In this document: piece after piece, positions 19,190-27,204 of the stretch
How the letters are laid out: each line of letters begins with the position of its first letter
Position numbering within the stretch: position 1 is the first letter of the stretch
Assembly (NCBI GenBank): GCA_016873155.1
Contig: VGXX01000005.1
Span: 1-46,430 of the forward strand
Source: Planctomycetota bacterium
Lineage (GTDB): Bacteria; Planctomycetota; Brocadiia; Brocadiales; Brocadiaceae
Direction: 5' to 3'
DNA length: 46,430 nt
Program-made: the position numbers and the translations under genes
The notes under the pieces: model-generated
What the model was told of the DNA's origin: nothing
What the model saw: the letters and a program-made list of their open reading frames with translations, nothing else
The model's database searches: none

Positions 19190-19218
19190 AAAACCCCGCT
19201 TTCCAGGCGGGGTTTTTT
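19190..19218 (+). terminator. Rho-independent terminator after groEL
   Basis: AAAACCCCGC and GCGGGGTTTT form a GC-rich hairpin with a short TTTCCAG loop, followed by a T-run. It lies about 70 bp after the groEL stop and separates groEL from hsp20. Confidence 0.9.
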
Positions 19219-19300
19219 ATTATAAACCCTTGCGCTTGCAAAAAAAAATTGCTATAGTAATTTTCGTCCCGGAGTCCAAACGGAGGTATAGACGTCTCAG

Positions 19301-19756
19301 ATGACAACAAATTACAACAGTATTAATTATAAAACCGATGCAAGACAGAATAAGATAGAAAGTCTCTTTAAAGAGCTTTTTACCTTTAATAAAAATATAT
19401 CTATCAACTCATCAAACCCGTGGCAGCCTCCAACGGACGTCTATGAAACTCCGGATGAAATCGTCGTGAAGATGTCCATATCCGGTACAAAGTCAGAGGA
19501 TATTCAAGTCGCTTTCTCAGACGAAATTCTCACCATCAGTGGATATAGAAACGACACTTCGCCCCACGAAAAGACCTGTTTTTATCAGGTGGAAATTCGT
19601 TATGGATACTTTGAAAGGAGTGTCTTTATTCCCAAACCTATTAATAAGGACACTATTCAAGCCGCTTATAAAGACGGGTTTCTCGTTGTTGTCTTGCCCA
19701 AGGCGGAACAGCATCCAACAAAAACGTTTTCGATAAAGATTGATATTCAGCAATAG
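19301..19756 (+). CDS. Small heat shock protein (Hsp20/alpha-crystallin)
   Basis: A 151-aa holdase that keeps unfolding proteins soluble. The alpha-crystallin domain covers about residues 45-140: 'WQPPTDVYETPDEIVVKMSI' opens it, 'YFERSVFIPKPINKDTIQAA' follows, and the hallmark 'YKDGFLVVVLPKAE' (G-x-L variant GFLVVVLPK) closes it. The short C-terminal extension has 'FSIKI', a degenerate I-x-I motif. CGGAGGT at 19280 lies rather far (about 14 nt) from the ATG. The lon gene starts 26 bp after its stop, so the two are likely co-transcribed. Confidence 0.95.
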   Translation: MTTNYNSINYKTDARQNKIESLFKELFTFNKNISINSSNPWQPPTDVYETPDEIVVKMSISGTKSEDIQVAFSDEILTISGYRNDTSPHEKTCFYQVEIRYGYFERSVFIPKPINKDTIQAAYKDGFLVVVLPKAEQHPTKTFSIKIDIQQ

Positions 19757-19782
19757 GTTCTTTAGAAACGGTGCGGGTTTAT

Positions 19783-22224
19783 ATGACGGAAAACGATAGC
19801 AAAAACACATCGGAAGCGAAAGTACCGACAAGCCTGGATGCTCATATAGAAGAAGCAGGAAAAGCAGATAGGATAAAAATACCCAATGAAATGCCTGTCC
19901 TTCCCGTCCGGGATACCGTAGTTTTCCCCAGCATGGTGGCGGCATTGAGTGTTTCTACGGAAAGAGACCTCAAACTCTTGAATCACGTCCTGGCCGGCAA
20001 CCGGTTCCTGGCGCTCGTGGCTCAAAAAGATAAAGAAGCAAAGATTGTAAAACAATCTGATTTATACAACTATGCTACAGCCGCTGTAGTGCTCCAGATG
20101 CTTCGTATGCCGGATAATTCTGCAAAGATGCTGGTGCAGGGTATCCGGAGGATAAGGATCGATGAATATACACAAACCGACCCTTATTTTAAGGCAAAGG
20201 CGACCGCCCTCGAAGATACCATTCAGAATGATATGGAGACGGAGGCGCTGGCCAGAAATGCTGCGGATCAGTTTATTCGCATGATCTCCCTGGCTCCGTC
20301 CTTGCCGGAAGAATTAAAAATAGCAATTGTCAACATTGACAGCCCCAGCCGTTTGGCCGATATGATCGCATCCCACCTGAACGTTAGTATAGCGGAGAAA
20401 CAACAGGTGCTTGAAGCCATCGATGTAAAAGCCCGGTTACAAAAGGTCACGGCCTTGATTACCGGCGAAATGGAAGTCCTGGAAATGGCCACAAAGATAC
20501 AATCGCAGGTAAAAAGCGAGATGGAAAAGGGGCAAAAGGATTATTACCTGAGACAGCAGCTCAAGGCAATCCAGGAAGAATTGGGAGAGGGAGACGAGCG
20601 GACACTCGAAGTCAAGGAACTGACCAAAAAGATCGAAGAGGCTAAATTGCCACCCGAAGCGAAAAAAGAGGCGGAGCGGGAATTAAACCGGCTCTCCAAA
20701 ATGCCCACAGCTTCCGCTGAATATACTGTTTCCCGGACATACCTCGACCTGATGGTCGCCCTGCCGTGGTCGATTAGCACAACAGACAATCTTGATATTC
20801 TGGCAGCCCGTAAGGTGCTGGACGAAGACCATTATGACCTGGAAAAGGTCAAAGAGAGGATACTGGAATACCTTGCAGTGCGAAAATTAAAGCAGGATAT
20901 GAAGGGGCCGATTTTATGTTTCGTTGGCCCGCCAGGCACTGGAAAGACGTCCATAGGAATGTCCATTGCCCGCGCCATTGGCAGGAAGTTTTTTCGCATG
21001 TCGCTTGGCGGTGTCCGGGACGAGGCGGAAATTCGGGGTCATCGCCGTACGTACATTGGCGCACTGCCCGGACGCATTATCCAGGGTCTGAGAAAGGTAG
21101 GCTCAAACAACCCGGTATTCATGCTGGACGAGATTGATAAGCTGGGCGCTGATTTTCGGGGTGACCCTTCAGCAGCATTGCTTGAAGTCCTGGATCCGGA
21201 ACAAAACCATGCGTTTTCAGACCATTACCTGGACGTTCCGTTCGACCTTACCAATGTGATGTTTATTACTACTGCAAATATCCTGGATCCTATTCCTCCG
21301 GCGCTCAAGGACAGGATGGAAGTGCTGGAACTCCCCGGATACACGGCGGAGGAAAAGGTATTTATCGCAAAACAGTTTACCATACCGAAACAATTCAAGG
21401 AACATGGACTCACGAAAGAACAAATCACAATCGAGGATGACGCTGTCAGGGCAATCATCAGTGATTACACTCGCGAGGCGGGCATCCGTAATCTCGAACG
21501 GGAAATCGCCCACATTTGCCGGAAGGCCGCTAAAGAAATTGCCTCAGGCGAAAAAAAATCTGTAACCGTAACAGCCGGGCAACTGCACAATTTGCTGGGG
21601 CCTGTCAAATTCTTCTCGGAAGTCGCGGAACGGACATCCGAAGCCGGCGTTGCCACGGGTCTTGCCTGGACACAGGCCGGTGGAGACATCCTCTTTATTG
21701 AGGCTACCTCAATGCCGGGCACGGGGAAGCTCATGTTGACAGGCCAGTTGGGTGACGTCATGAAAGAATCGGCCCAGGCGGCAATGAGCTATATTCGTGC
21801 CAAAGTAAAGAAACTGGGAATTACTTTCAAGGATTTTAATAAGTACGATTTCCACATCCACATCCCCGCCGGCGCTATTCCCAAGGACGGCCCCTCGGCT
21901 GGCGTAACGATGGCCATGGCGCTAATCTCACTGTTGAAGGAAATACCGGTTCTTTCTCATGTGGCAATGACGGGCGAAATCACGTTGCGCGGGCGTGTTC
22001 TTCCTGTCGGCGGCATCAAAGAGAAGGTCCTTGCGGCCAAACGGGCTGGAATTACTACCGTTATTTTACCAAAACGAAACGAAAAAGACCTGGTCGAAGT
22101 GCCTGAAAATGCCAAGAAGGAGATGAACTTTATATTTGTAGAAAAGGTTGATGAGATGCTGCCGGTCGTTTTCGGAATAGAAGAACCGGAGAAGAAAAAG
22201 AAAAAGATTTTTAGTAAGACCTAG
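19783..22224 (+). CDS. lon: ATP-dependent Lon protease
   Basis: An 813-aa AAA+ serine protease degrading misfolded and regulatory proteins. It has an N-terminal substrate-binding domain ('MPVLPVRDTVVFPSMVAAL'), a coiled-coil linker, Walker A 'GPPGTGKTSIG', Walker B 'VFMLDEIDKLG', and a C-terminal protease domain. The catalytic Ser is in 'PKDGPSAGVTMAMAL' and the Lys in 'KEKVLAAKRAG'. ATG 19783 and an in-frame GTG at 19771 are both possible and neither has a clear Shine-Dalgarno. It lies directly behind hsp20 in what looks like a heat-shock operon. Confidence 0.97.
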   Translation: MTENDSKNTSEAKVPTSLDAHIEEAGKADRIKIPNEMPVLPVRDTVVFPSMVAALSVSTERDLKLLNHVLAGNRFLALVAQKDKEAKIVKQSDLYNYATAAVVLQMLRMPDNSAKMLVQGIRRIRIDEYTQTDPYFKAKATALEDTIQNDMETEALARNAADQFIRMISLAPSLPEELKIAIVNIDSPSRLADMIASHLNVSIAEKQQVLEAIDVKARLQKVTALITGEMEVLEMATKIQSQVKSEMEKGQKDYYLRQQLKAIQEELGEGDERTLEVKELTKKIEEAKLPPEAKKEAERELNRLSKMPTASAEYTVSRTYLDLMVALPWSISTTDNLDILAARKVLDEDHYDLEKVKERILEYLAVRKLKQDMKGPILCFVGPPGTGKTSIGMSIARAIGRKFFRMSLGGVRDEAEIRGHRRTYIGALPGRIIQGLRKVGSNNPVFMLDEIDKLGADFRGDPSAALLEVLDPEQNHAFSDHYLDVPFDLTNVMFITTANILDPIPPALKDRMEVLELPGYTAEEKVFIAKQFTIPKQFKEHGLTKEQITIEDDAVRAIISDYTREAGIRNLEREIAHICRKAAKEIASGEKKSVTVTAGQLHNLLGPVKFFSEVAERTSEAGVATGLAWTQAGGDILFIEATSMPGTGKLMLTGQLGDVMKESAQAAMSYIRAKVKKLGITFKDFNKYDFHIHIPAGAIPKDGPSAGVTMAMALISLLKEIPVLSHVAMTGEITLRGRVLPVGGIKEKVLAAKRAGITTVILPKRNEKDLVEVPENAKKEMNFIFVEKVDEMLPVVFGIEEPEKKKKKIFSKT

Positions 22225-22296
22225 GTTGTCTCGCTACACCCGGAAAGACACAGAATATCACTGGAACCCCCCGATAATCTTTGCTCATCCCGACTG

Positions 22297-23139
22297 ATGA
22301 CACAAATAACCGAAGACACCTTTGAACAGGCGCTGCACATCTTTAGAGAAGCACAGGAAATCGACCTTCACGGTGTGACCTTCATAGACCCTTACGGCAT
22401 GGTCGGTTTGCTTGAGATTGGAGAGATTCTTAAATCAAATGGTGTTCGGAAAACCATGTATCTTCCTGAATCGGAAGAAGTCCTCAAATACCTCGAAAGG
22501 ATGGATTTCTTCAGGTTTGCCGGTGGATACTTCAACTTAAAACCTGCCCAACCTCAAATATCGGAAAAATATTTACGAAATCAAAGTTCGGATGTCTTGC
22601 TTGAAATAACACCCATAGAAAAGTCAGATGATATTCATTTCATTGTCGGAAAGGTCAAAGGCCGCGCCCACGCAATTCTTGCAAAACATCTCCATTATGA
22701 CGAAAGGGCAATCAATGGGTTTATTGTGGCGCTTTCTGAGGTATGTCAGAACATCATCGAGCACAGCGAGACGAAAGGATTTGTAGGCATCCAGAAATAT
22801 CATTTTCACACAATGAATAAAAATGTGGTAAAAATTGCCGTTATGGATATTGGGATAGGTTTTCGGACGTCTCTTTCTGAGAGATTTTCATTAAAAAATG
22901 ACCTTGAGGCCATTGAAAAGGCGCTGCTTCATGGTGCATCGAGGTATGCTGAGAAAGGGCGGGGGCATGGTTTGGCAGCCGTACGGCGTTTTGTTAGCCA
23001 GTGGAACGGCAAACTCTCCATCCGCTCAGGAACAGCAAAACTCTCGATAATTCCCCAATGGGCATGGGGAAAAGAGAGAGAACTCAGTCTTGCATACTTT
23101 CCAGGCGCGCAAATTAATATCCTCCTGCCCGAAATATAA
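22297..23139 (+). CDS. STAS-HATPase fusion, partner-switching regulator
   Basis: A 280-aa protein. Residues 1-85 look like a STAS-type fold ('DLHGVTFIDPYGMVGLLEIG', 'LPESEEVLKYLERMDFF'). Residues about 125-280 are a GHKL ATPase: N-box 'ALSEVCQNIIEHSE', G1 box 'MDIGIGF', and G2-like 'GRGHGLAAV'. No phosphoacceptor domain is present, so it resembles the anti-sigma kinases of SpoIIAB/RsbW type fused to their STAS antagonist. Its last 45 codons recur, diverged, at 23930-24064, beyond a toxin-antitoxin module. A DUF4325-like STAS protein lies at 33723 and may be its separated partner. Confidence 0.85.
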   Translation: MTQITEDTFEQALHIFREAQEIDLHGVTFIDPYGMVGLLEIGEILKSNGVRKTMYLPESEEVLKYLERMDFFRFAGGYFNLKPAQPQISEKYLRNQSSDVLLEITPIEKSDDIHFIVGKVKGRAHAILAKHLHYDERAINGFIVALSEVCQNIIEHSETKGFVGIQKYHFHTMNKNVVKIAVMDIGIGFRTSLSERFSLKNDLEAIEKALLHGASRYAEKGRGHGLAAVRRFVSQWNGKLSIRSGTAKLSIIPQWAWGKERELSLAYFPGAQINILLPEI

Positions 23140-23191
23140 TTCGCAATTGATATAGGACTCGGGAGTATTGATGTATGAGAAGTTGAAATTC

Positions 23192-23222
23192 GGTATTCTT
23201 TGTGGTATTCTATTCGGTATTC
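23192..23222 (+). promoter_or_regulatory. Three GGTATTC direct repeats before the TA module
   Basis: GGTATTC occurs at 23192, 23204 and 23216, each exactly 12 bp from the next, ending 34 bp before the antitoxin start. Ribbon-helix-helix antitoxins commonly bind such phased short repeats to repress their own operon, so this is a likely operator. Confidence 0.55.
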
Positions 23223-23256
23223 CTAATTCAAAATAGTATTATGAGGGGTCTTTAAA

Positions 23257-23532
23257 ATGTCAGTCACAAAACTTGGAATAAGTATTCCAGAGGAGATTCT
23301 TGAGGAAGTAGACAAGATTTCGCAAGGATTAAAAAAGAACAGAAGTGAAGTTATTAGAGAAGCGATTACAAAGATGATCAATGATTACAAGAAGCAACAG
23401 GTTGTTGAAAAGGCGGGAAAAATTTATAGAGAGATTGCAGAAGACGACAAACGTCTTGCGGAAGATTTTTTGAGTATCTGCGAAAAGCCCGGTGCAAAAT
23501 ATAAAGCCGGTATTAAGACAAAGAGAAAATGA
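23257..23532 (+). CDS. Ribbon-helix-helix antitoxin of a MazEF-like module
   Basis: A 91-aa protein whose N-terminal 45 residues form a ribbon-helix-helix DNA-binding domain ('TKLGISIPEEILEEVDKIS' strand and helix, 'NRSEVIREAITKMI' second helix). The charged C-terminal half would wrap the toxin. It overlaps the toxin gene by 4 bp (ATGA). GAGGGG lies ahead of the ATG. It should bind the GGTATTC repeats upstream and neutralise the downstream toxin; both roles are inferred from the family. Confidence 0.85.
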   Translation: MSVTKLGISIPEEILEEVDKISQGLKKNRSEVIREAITKMINDYKKQQVVEKAGKIYREIAEDDKRLAEDFLSICEKPGAKYKAGIKTKRK

Positions 23533-23888
23533 AGCAACCCAAAAGGGGTGAGATATATTTTTTCGATTTCAGTTCTTCAAAAGGAAGGGAGATAAAAGGT
23601 TCGCATCCTGCCTTAATCATTCAGAATGACGTCGGCAATAAAGGAAGTAGTCTCACAATCGTTGCCGCTATAACAAGTAATCTTAAAGTGGCCGAACTCC
23701 CGATTGGTGTAATAATAACACCGGAAGAAAGCGGCCTTCCTCAGAAGTCTGTTATCCACCTCGGACAAGTATATACCATTGATAAAGAAAGGCTTGAAAA
23801 TCTCATCGGAATGCTTTCAAAGGATAAAATGTTGGAAATAGATAAGGCTATAGAGATAAGCCTGGGGTTGAGAGAGTTTTGGGAGTAA
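23529..23888 (+). CDS. MazF/PemK-family mRNA interferase toxin
   Basis: A 119-aa protein with the PemK/MazF fold. The family's opening 'KRGEIYFFDFSSSKGREIKG' is followed by the 'SHPALIIQND' strand, in which the conserved Arg-Pro of most MazFs is replaced by His-Pro. 'LTIVAAITSN', 'SGLPQKSVIHLGQVYTIDKE' and a C-terminal helical 'AIEISLGL' complete it. MazF toxins cut mRNA at short sequence motifs. The gene sits between the complete ATPase gene and a duplicate of the ATPase 3' end, so the whole module looks inserted. Confidence 0.88.
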   Translation: MKQPKRGEIYFFDFSSSKGREIKGSHPALIIQNDVGNKGSSLTIVAAITSNLKVAELPIGVIITPEESGLPQKSVIHLGQVYTIDKERLENLIGMLSKDKMLEIDKAIEISLGLREFWE

Positions 23889-23929
23889 AATATTGGCATT
23901 GTAGGGTGTTCCAATCAATCAATCAATGT

Positions 23930-24064
23930 AACGGCAAACTCTCCATCCGTTCAGGGACTGCAAAACTCTCGATAATTCCCCAATGGGCGTGGGGAAAAGA
24001 AAAAGAACTCAGTCGCGCGCATTTCCCCGGCACTCAAGTTAACATCCTCCTGCCTGAAATTTAA
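23930..24064 (+). pseudogene. Duplicate 3' fragment of the STAS-HATPase gene
   Basis: These 45 codons correspond to the end of the ATPase gene (23005-23139), with 20 base differences in 135 by my alignment. About half of the changed codons are silent and no indel occurs, the frame stays open, and the stop is conserved. The fragment has no start and no upstream part. This pattern suggests that it diverged inside a working gene before being stranded here, behind the TA module. A short CAAT tandem run (23913-23927) lies at the junction. Confidence 0.88.
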
Positions 24065-24154
24065 TTTTTTGTTTGACAAAGATTTTTTTATAAGTACAAT
24101 TCAATTGAATCTATTGAATACATTTATTGTTTCCAACAATAAATATTCCAAAAT

Positions 24155-24172
24155 CCCCCTTAAGAAAGGGGG
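24155..24172. repeat. CCCCCTT hairpin
   Basis: CCCCCTT and AAGGGGG pair around AAGA. The same motif appears in longer form at 35445-35466 and degenerately near 3392. It may act as a terminator or simply be a dispersed repeat. Confidence 0.6.
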
Positions 24173-24229
24173 CTAGGGTGTGTATAATTTTATATCTCCA
24201 AAAAATTACGATAAGGGAGGATTTTCAGT

Positions 24230-24463
24230 ATGGAAGAAGATATTGAAAAAGAAGCATTAAGAAAGCATTTTAACGAAACAGTAGAGAAATTTGAAAAATA
24301 CTATAACGACCCCGATCAGCACCACAAGATATTCACAGAACTTGGGTTTACCTATGTTGATGACGGCTGTGACGGCTTTTGCCCTCAATGTAAGCAAAAA
24401 CAGACTTGTGATCTCTATGATGAATTTAAGGATGAGTGGGAAGCCCTTTATCGTAACAATTGA
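24230..24463 (+). CDS. Small Cys-rich acidic protein
   Basis: No family is recognised. The 77-aa protein is acidic and helical at the N-terminus (EKEALRKHFNETVEKFEKYY). Near residues 46-60 it has a cysteine cluster, 'CDGFCPQCKQKQTC', spaced C-x3-C-x2-C-x6-C, which suggests a bound zinc or iron-sulfur cluster. GGGAGG lies 15-10 nt before the ATG. It stands between the ATPase fragment and the HQAVKYL fragment, so its original context is unclear. Confidence 0.65.
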   Translation: MEEDIEKEALRKHFNETVEKFEKYYNDPDQHHKIFTELGFTYVDDGCDGFCPQCKQKQTCDLYDEFKDEWEALYRNN

Positions 24464-24481
24464 AGAATATTTTCTTCCACC

Positions 24482-24550
24482 CATCAGGCGGTAAAATATC
24501 TCCCAGAGATTTCAATAGATAAAAGCAACATAAGGAATGTATTTAAATAG
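24482..24550 (+). pseudogene. Remnant C-terminus 'HQAVKYL...' (copy 1)
   Basis: Reading CAT at 24482 gives HQAVKYLPEISIDKSN followed by IRNVFK and a stop. The same 23 codons, with 20 base differences in 69, occur at 27090-27158 (HQAIKYLLELQTDKSD, then VRDILK). No start or longer open frame precedes it. The two tails bracket the SacI-like R-M pair. I do not recognise the parent gene. Confidence 0.7.
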
Positions 24551-24769
24551 CAATACTGCCTTCTGCCTGGCATTTCGGGTGCTGACAATGTGGAGACTCA
24601 ATTTCAAAAGGATCTTTAAGGAGGTGATGCTTATGGTATGGGTTAATCCTTGTGGTATCTTTTCAATGTTAACTTGGATAATTGGGAAGATTTTTGCTTT
24701 AAATGGCTATTTCATTACAAGCATAGTATTTGAGGCGACCTCCAAAATGTCAGGCAGAAGGCGGTATGC
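24550..24769. repeat. Inverted repeat pair 'ctgccttctgcctg'
   Basis: The left arm (about 24550-24575, containing ACTGCCTTCTGCCTGGCATT) is nearly the reverse complement of the right arm (about 24744-24769). Similarity fades beyond 25-30 bp. The interval of roughly 170 bp could be a small mobile element or the decayed ends of one. Confidence 0.5.
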
Positions 24770-24788
24770 TGTCCTAACCAAAGCATGA
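24633..24788 (+). CDS. Possible 51-aa hydrophobic protein with strong RBS
   Basis: The ATG at 24633 lies 6-7 nt after AAGGAGGTG, nearly the full anti-Shine-Dalgarno complement. The product starts MVWVNPCGIFSMLTWIIGKI, is hydrophobic to about residue 33, and ends in a basic tail (SGRRRYAVLTKA). It overlaps the right inverted repeat. It could be a micropeptide toxin or membrane protein, or chance. I do not recognise it. Confidence 0.35.
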   Translation: MVWVNPCGIFSMLTWIIGKIFALNGYFITSIVFEATSKMSGRRRYAVLTKA

Positions 24789-24812
24789 TTATATAAATAG
24801 GCTTGAAACATT

Positions 24813-25913
24813 ATGAACGCGAAAAGGAAAAAATCCTCAAAAACTAGTAAGTTTGAAATCAAAGAATCCACGACACAATATTGCACCACCAATAGAGTTA
24901 GTTCGTTTGAAAGTTTCTTGGACAATATAATACACGGAGATAACTTACTTACATTGCAATTAATTCCAGATAACAAAATAAATTTAATAATTACCTCTCC
25001 TCCTTATTTTAAGCAAAGGGACTATGGCAGTGGCATAGGGAATGAAAAAAGCGTTGAAGAGTATATAGAAAACCTTAAAAAAGTCTTTGCAGAATGCGTT
25101 CGTATTTTGAGAGACGATGGAAGTATCGTATTTAATCTGGGAGACAAATATTTAGAAGGAAATCTCCAGCTTATACCATATAGATTTACCTTGGAAGTAA
25201 TGAAAACATTTCCAGTGAAACTTGTAAATAATGTAACTTGGGTAAAACTCAATCCCACACCACGTCAATACCAAAAGCGACTTGTAAGCAGCACAGAACC
25301 GTTTTTCCATTTTGTAAAGAATGATAATTATTATTACAGCTTAGCTAATTATTTAAATAACGGAACAAAAAATAAAAAGCCTAATGGAAACAACATTGGG
25401 AAAAAATACTATGAGTTAATAGAATACTCGAATCTTACATTAGAACAAAAAAAGTTGGCATTCAACGAATTAGATAATGTAATTCAAGAGGTAAAAGAAG
25501 GAAAGATAGAAAGTTTTAGAATGAAAATTAAAGGCATACATTCAGAACCATTTGGCGGGCAGGACGGCGGCAGGAAATATCAACTTTTGAAAAAAGGGTT
25601 TACCATTATAAAAATCAAAGGAGATCCAATCAAAAGGGACGTAATAGAGTGCGCAGTGGAGACAATAAAAGGCAGCAAACATCCTGCAATTTATCCAGTC
25701 TACATCATAAAAGAACTTATTAAACTTCTGTCAAAACCAGACGATATTGTTTTAGATCCTTTTATTGGAAGTGGAACTACCGCGGTAGCAGCTAAAGAAC
25801 TTGGCAGAAAATATATAGGGATAGAGATAAACGAAGAATATTGCAAAAAAGCCAGGGAAAGAATTAAAAATACTCATAAGGAAAATCCATTGGGTCTAAT
25901 TTATGAAAAATGA
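24813..25913 (+). CDS. Type II DNA methyltransferase (beta order, SPPY)
   Basis: A 366-aa N4-cytosine/N6-adenine-type methyltransferase. The catalytic motif IV is 'ITSPPYFKQ' (near residue 68). The SAM-binding motif I is 'DPFIGSGTTAVAAKELGRKY' (near residue 310), followed by 'IGIEINEEY'. The IV-before-I order is that of the beta group, and SPPY is commoner in N4-cytosine enzymes. The central 150 residues probably hold the target-recognition domain. It overlaps the downstream endonuclease gene by 11 bp, so it should protect the host from that enzyme. Confidence 0.93.
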   Translation: MNAKRKKSSKTSKFEIKESTTQYCTTNRVSSFESFLDNIIHGDNLLTLQLIPDNKINLIITSPPYFKQRDYGSGIGNEKSVEEYIENLKKVFAECVRILRDDGSIVFNLGDKYLEGNLQLIPYRFTLEVMKTFPVKLVNNVTWVKLNPTPRQYQKRLVSSTEPFFHFVKNDNYYYSLANYLNNGTKNKKPNGNNIGKKYYELIEYSNLTLEQKKLAFNELDNVIQEVKEGKIESFRMKIKGIHSEPFGGQDGGRKYQLLKKGFTIIKIKGDPIKRDVIECAVETIKGSKHPAIYPVYIIKELIKLLSKPDDIVLDPFIGSGTTAVAAKELGRKYIGIEINEEYCKKARERIKNTHKENPLGLIYEK

Positions 25914-27036
25914 ATATAAAAACAAATCACATGTAAAAATATTACAAGAAATATACAAGAAAGCGTTATGTATTGTAAATGAAGGAAGCCTTCTGCCATT
26001 AACCAGCAATTTGGACAAAAAGGAAGAAACTCACCTAAAAGCTATTTTTGATAATTTTGAAAGAGGGCGTGGTGTATTGACGGTTTTAATAACAAGCCTT
26101 GTCCACAAATTACACAATCCAGAGCAGGACATCAGACTTCATCAAGAAAACATGAAGGGGGGCTACTCAGGCAGAGGAATTGATACCAAATATATTACTC
26201 CCTTTATGAAGGAAGTGAGATTCCCATCTATGGCTGAAAGCGGGTGGCTTACACGGTCGTTAGAACAAAACAGACCTTATGACTTTAATTATCCAGGCAA
26301 AATAACTCCAAAAGAATTAAAATCTGCGTTTCTTTTCTTACTCGATCAGATTCAAACTCATAATAAAAATCCGGAAATATATTTATTGATTCTGTTCGCA
26401 AAGTTAATAGAACATCGTGAACAGGAAAATATTGATTTAGCTAAACCAACAAATCTTCCAATTTCCACAATCGTTAACTATCTGAGAATGCACTTTGAAT
26501 CAAGCTATTCCTCACGTGGAGCATCAAGACTACCAACCTTAGCAATTTATGCCATATATCAATGCCTCTTAAAAGAGTTAAAGAGATTCGAGGGCAAAAT
26601 CTTAATCCCTCTGGAAGAACATACATCCGCAGACAAAAGCTCCGGCAGGGTTGGTGATATAGAAGTTAGAGACAAGGAAAACAGGGTGTTTGAGGCGGTA
26701 GAGATAAAGCACGGCATTACGATAAACGCGCAATTAATAAGAGACGCCTATGAAAAGTTTAAATCGCACCCCATTCAAAGATATTATTTATTAACAACAG
26801 CAGAAGAAAACGTATCCGGTATTGAACTTGTTTCTAAAGAAATTGCAAGAATACTGAAAATTCACGGCTGCCAGGTAATCGTCAATGGTATATATCCTTC
26901 CTTAAAGTATTACTTAAGGATGTTAAATAACCCATATGAATTCATTGAAAACTACGTGGAGAATTTAAAAATTGATACCGCAATAAAATATGAACACAGG
27001 CTGAAATGGAATGAAATTGCCAGTAGCGAACAGTAG
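25903..27036 (+). CDS. SacI-like type II restriction endonuclease
   Basis: A 377-aa protein that I recognise tentatively as the SacI (RE_SacI) family. Around residues 250-275 it has 'VGDIEVRDKENRVFEAVEIK', which reads as a PD-(D/E)xK nuclease core with GD at the metal site and ExK at the end. The N-terminal half is helical and includes 'GRGIDTKYITPFMKE'. SacI itself cuts GAGCTC; specificity here cannot be read from sequence. It overlaps the methyltransferase gene, completing an R-M pair. No controller gene is present. Confidence 0.72.
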   Translation: MKNEYKNKSHVKILQEIYKKALCIVNEGSLLPLTSNLDKKEETHLKAIFDNFERGRGVLTVLITSLVHKLHNPEQDIRLHQENMKGGYSGRGIDTKYITPFMKEVRFPSMAESGWLTRSLEQNRPYDFNYPGKITPKELKSAFLFLLDQIQTHNKNPEIYLLILFAKLIEHREQENIDLAKPTNLPISTIVNYLRMHFESSYSSRGASRLPTLAIYAIYQCLLKELKRFEGKILIPLEEHTSADKSSGRVGDIEVRDKENRVFEAVEIKHGITINAQLIRDAYEKFKSHPIQRYYLLTTAEENVSGIELVSKEIARILKIHGCQVIVNGIYPSLKYYLRMLNNPYEFIENYVENLKIDTAIKYEHRLKWNEIASSEQ

Positions 27037-27089
27037 TATAAGTGGGAAATCTATAGTAAGAACATTTCATTTATAAATTTCCCGCTGTC

Positions 27090-27158
27090 CATCAGGCAAT
27101 AAAATATCTCTTAGAGCTTCAGACGGATAAGAGTGATGTGAGGGATATATTGAAATAA
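27090..27158 (+). pseudogene. Remnant C-terminus 'HQAIKYL...' (copy 2)
   Basis: This is a second copy of the tail found at 24482-24550, with 12 of 22 residues the same and no indels. Here the open frame reaches back a little (HFIYKFPAV precedes HQAIKYL) until a stop near 27060. It follows the SacI-like gene, so the R-M pair is bracketed by direct, diverged fragments of one unknown gene family. Confidence 0.7.
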
Positions 27159-27204
27159 AGTTAGGATTTTAAACCGACATAATAATATTTGTGGGATTAT
27201 AAAT

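Noticed and set aside
19128-19310. Minus-strand frame over the groEL terminator
   Set aside because: It spans the terminator hairpin (NPAWKAGF is the hairpin translation) and the hsp20 leader.
24537-24632. N-terminal extension of the 51-aa ORF to 24537
   Set aside because: The extension covers the remnant tail stop and the left inverted repeat, and the strong Shine-Dalgarno lies inside it, so the shorter start is better.
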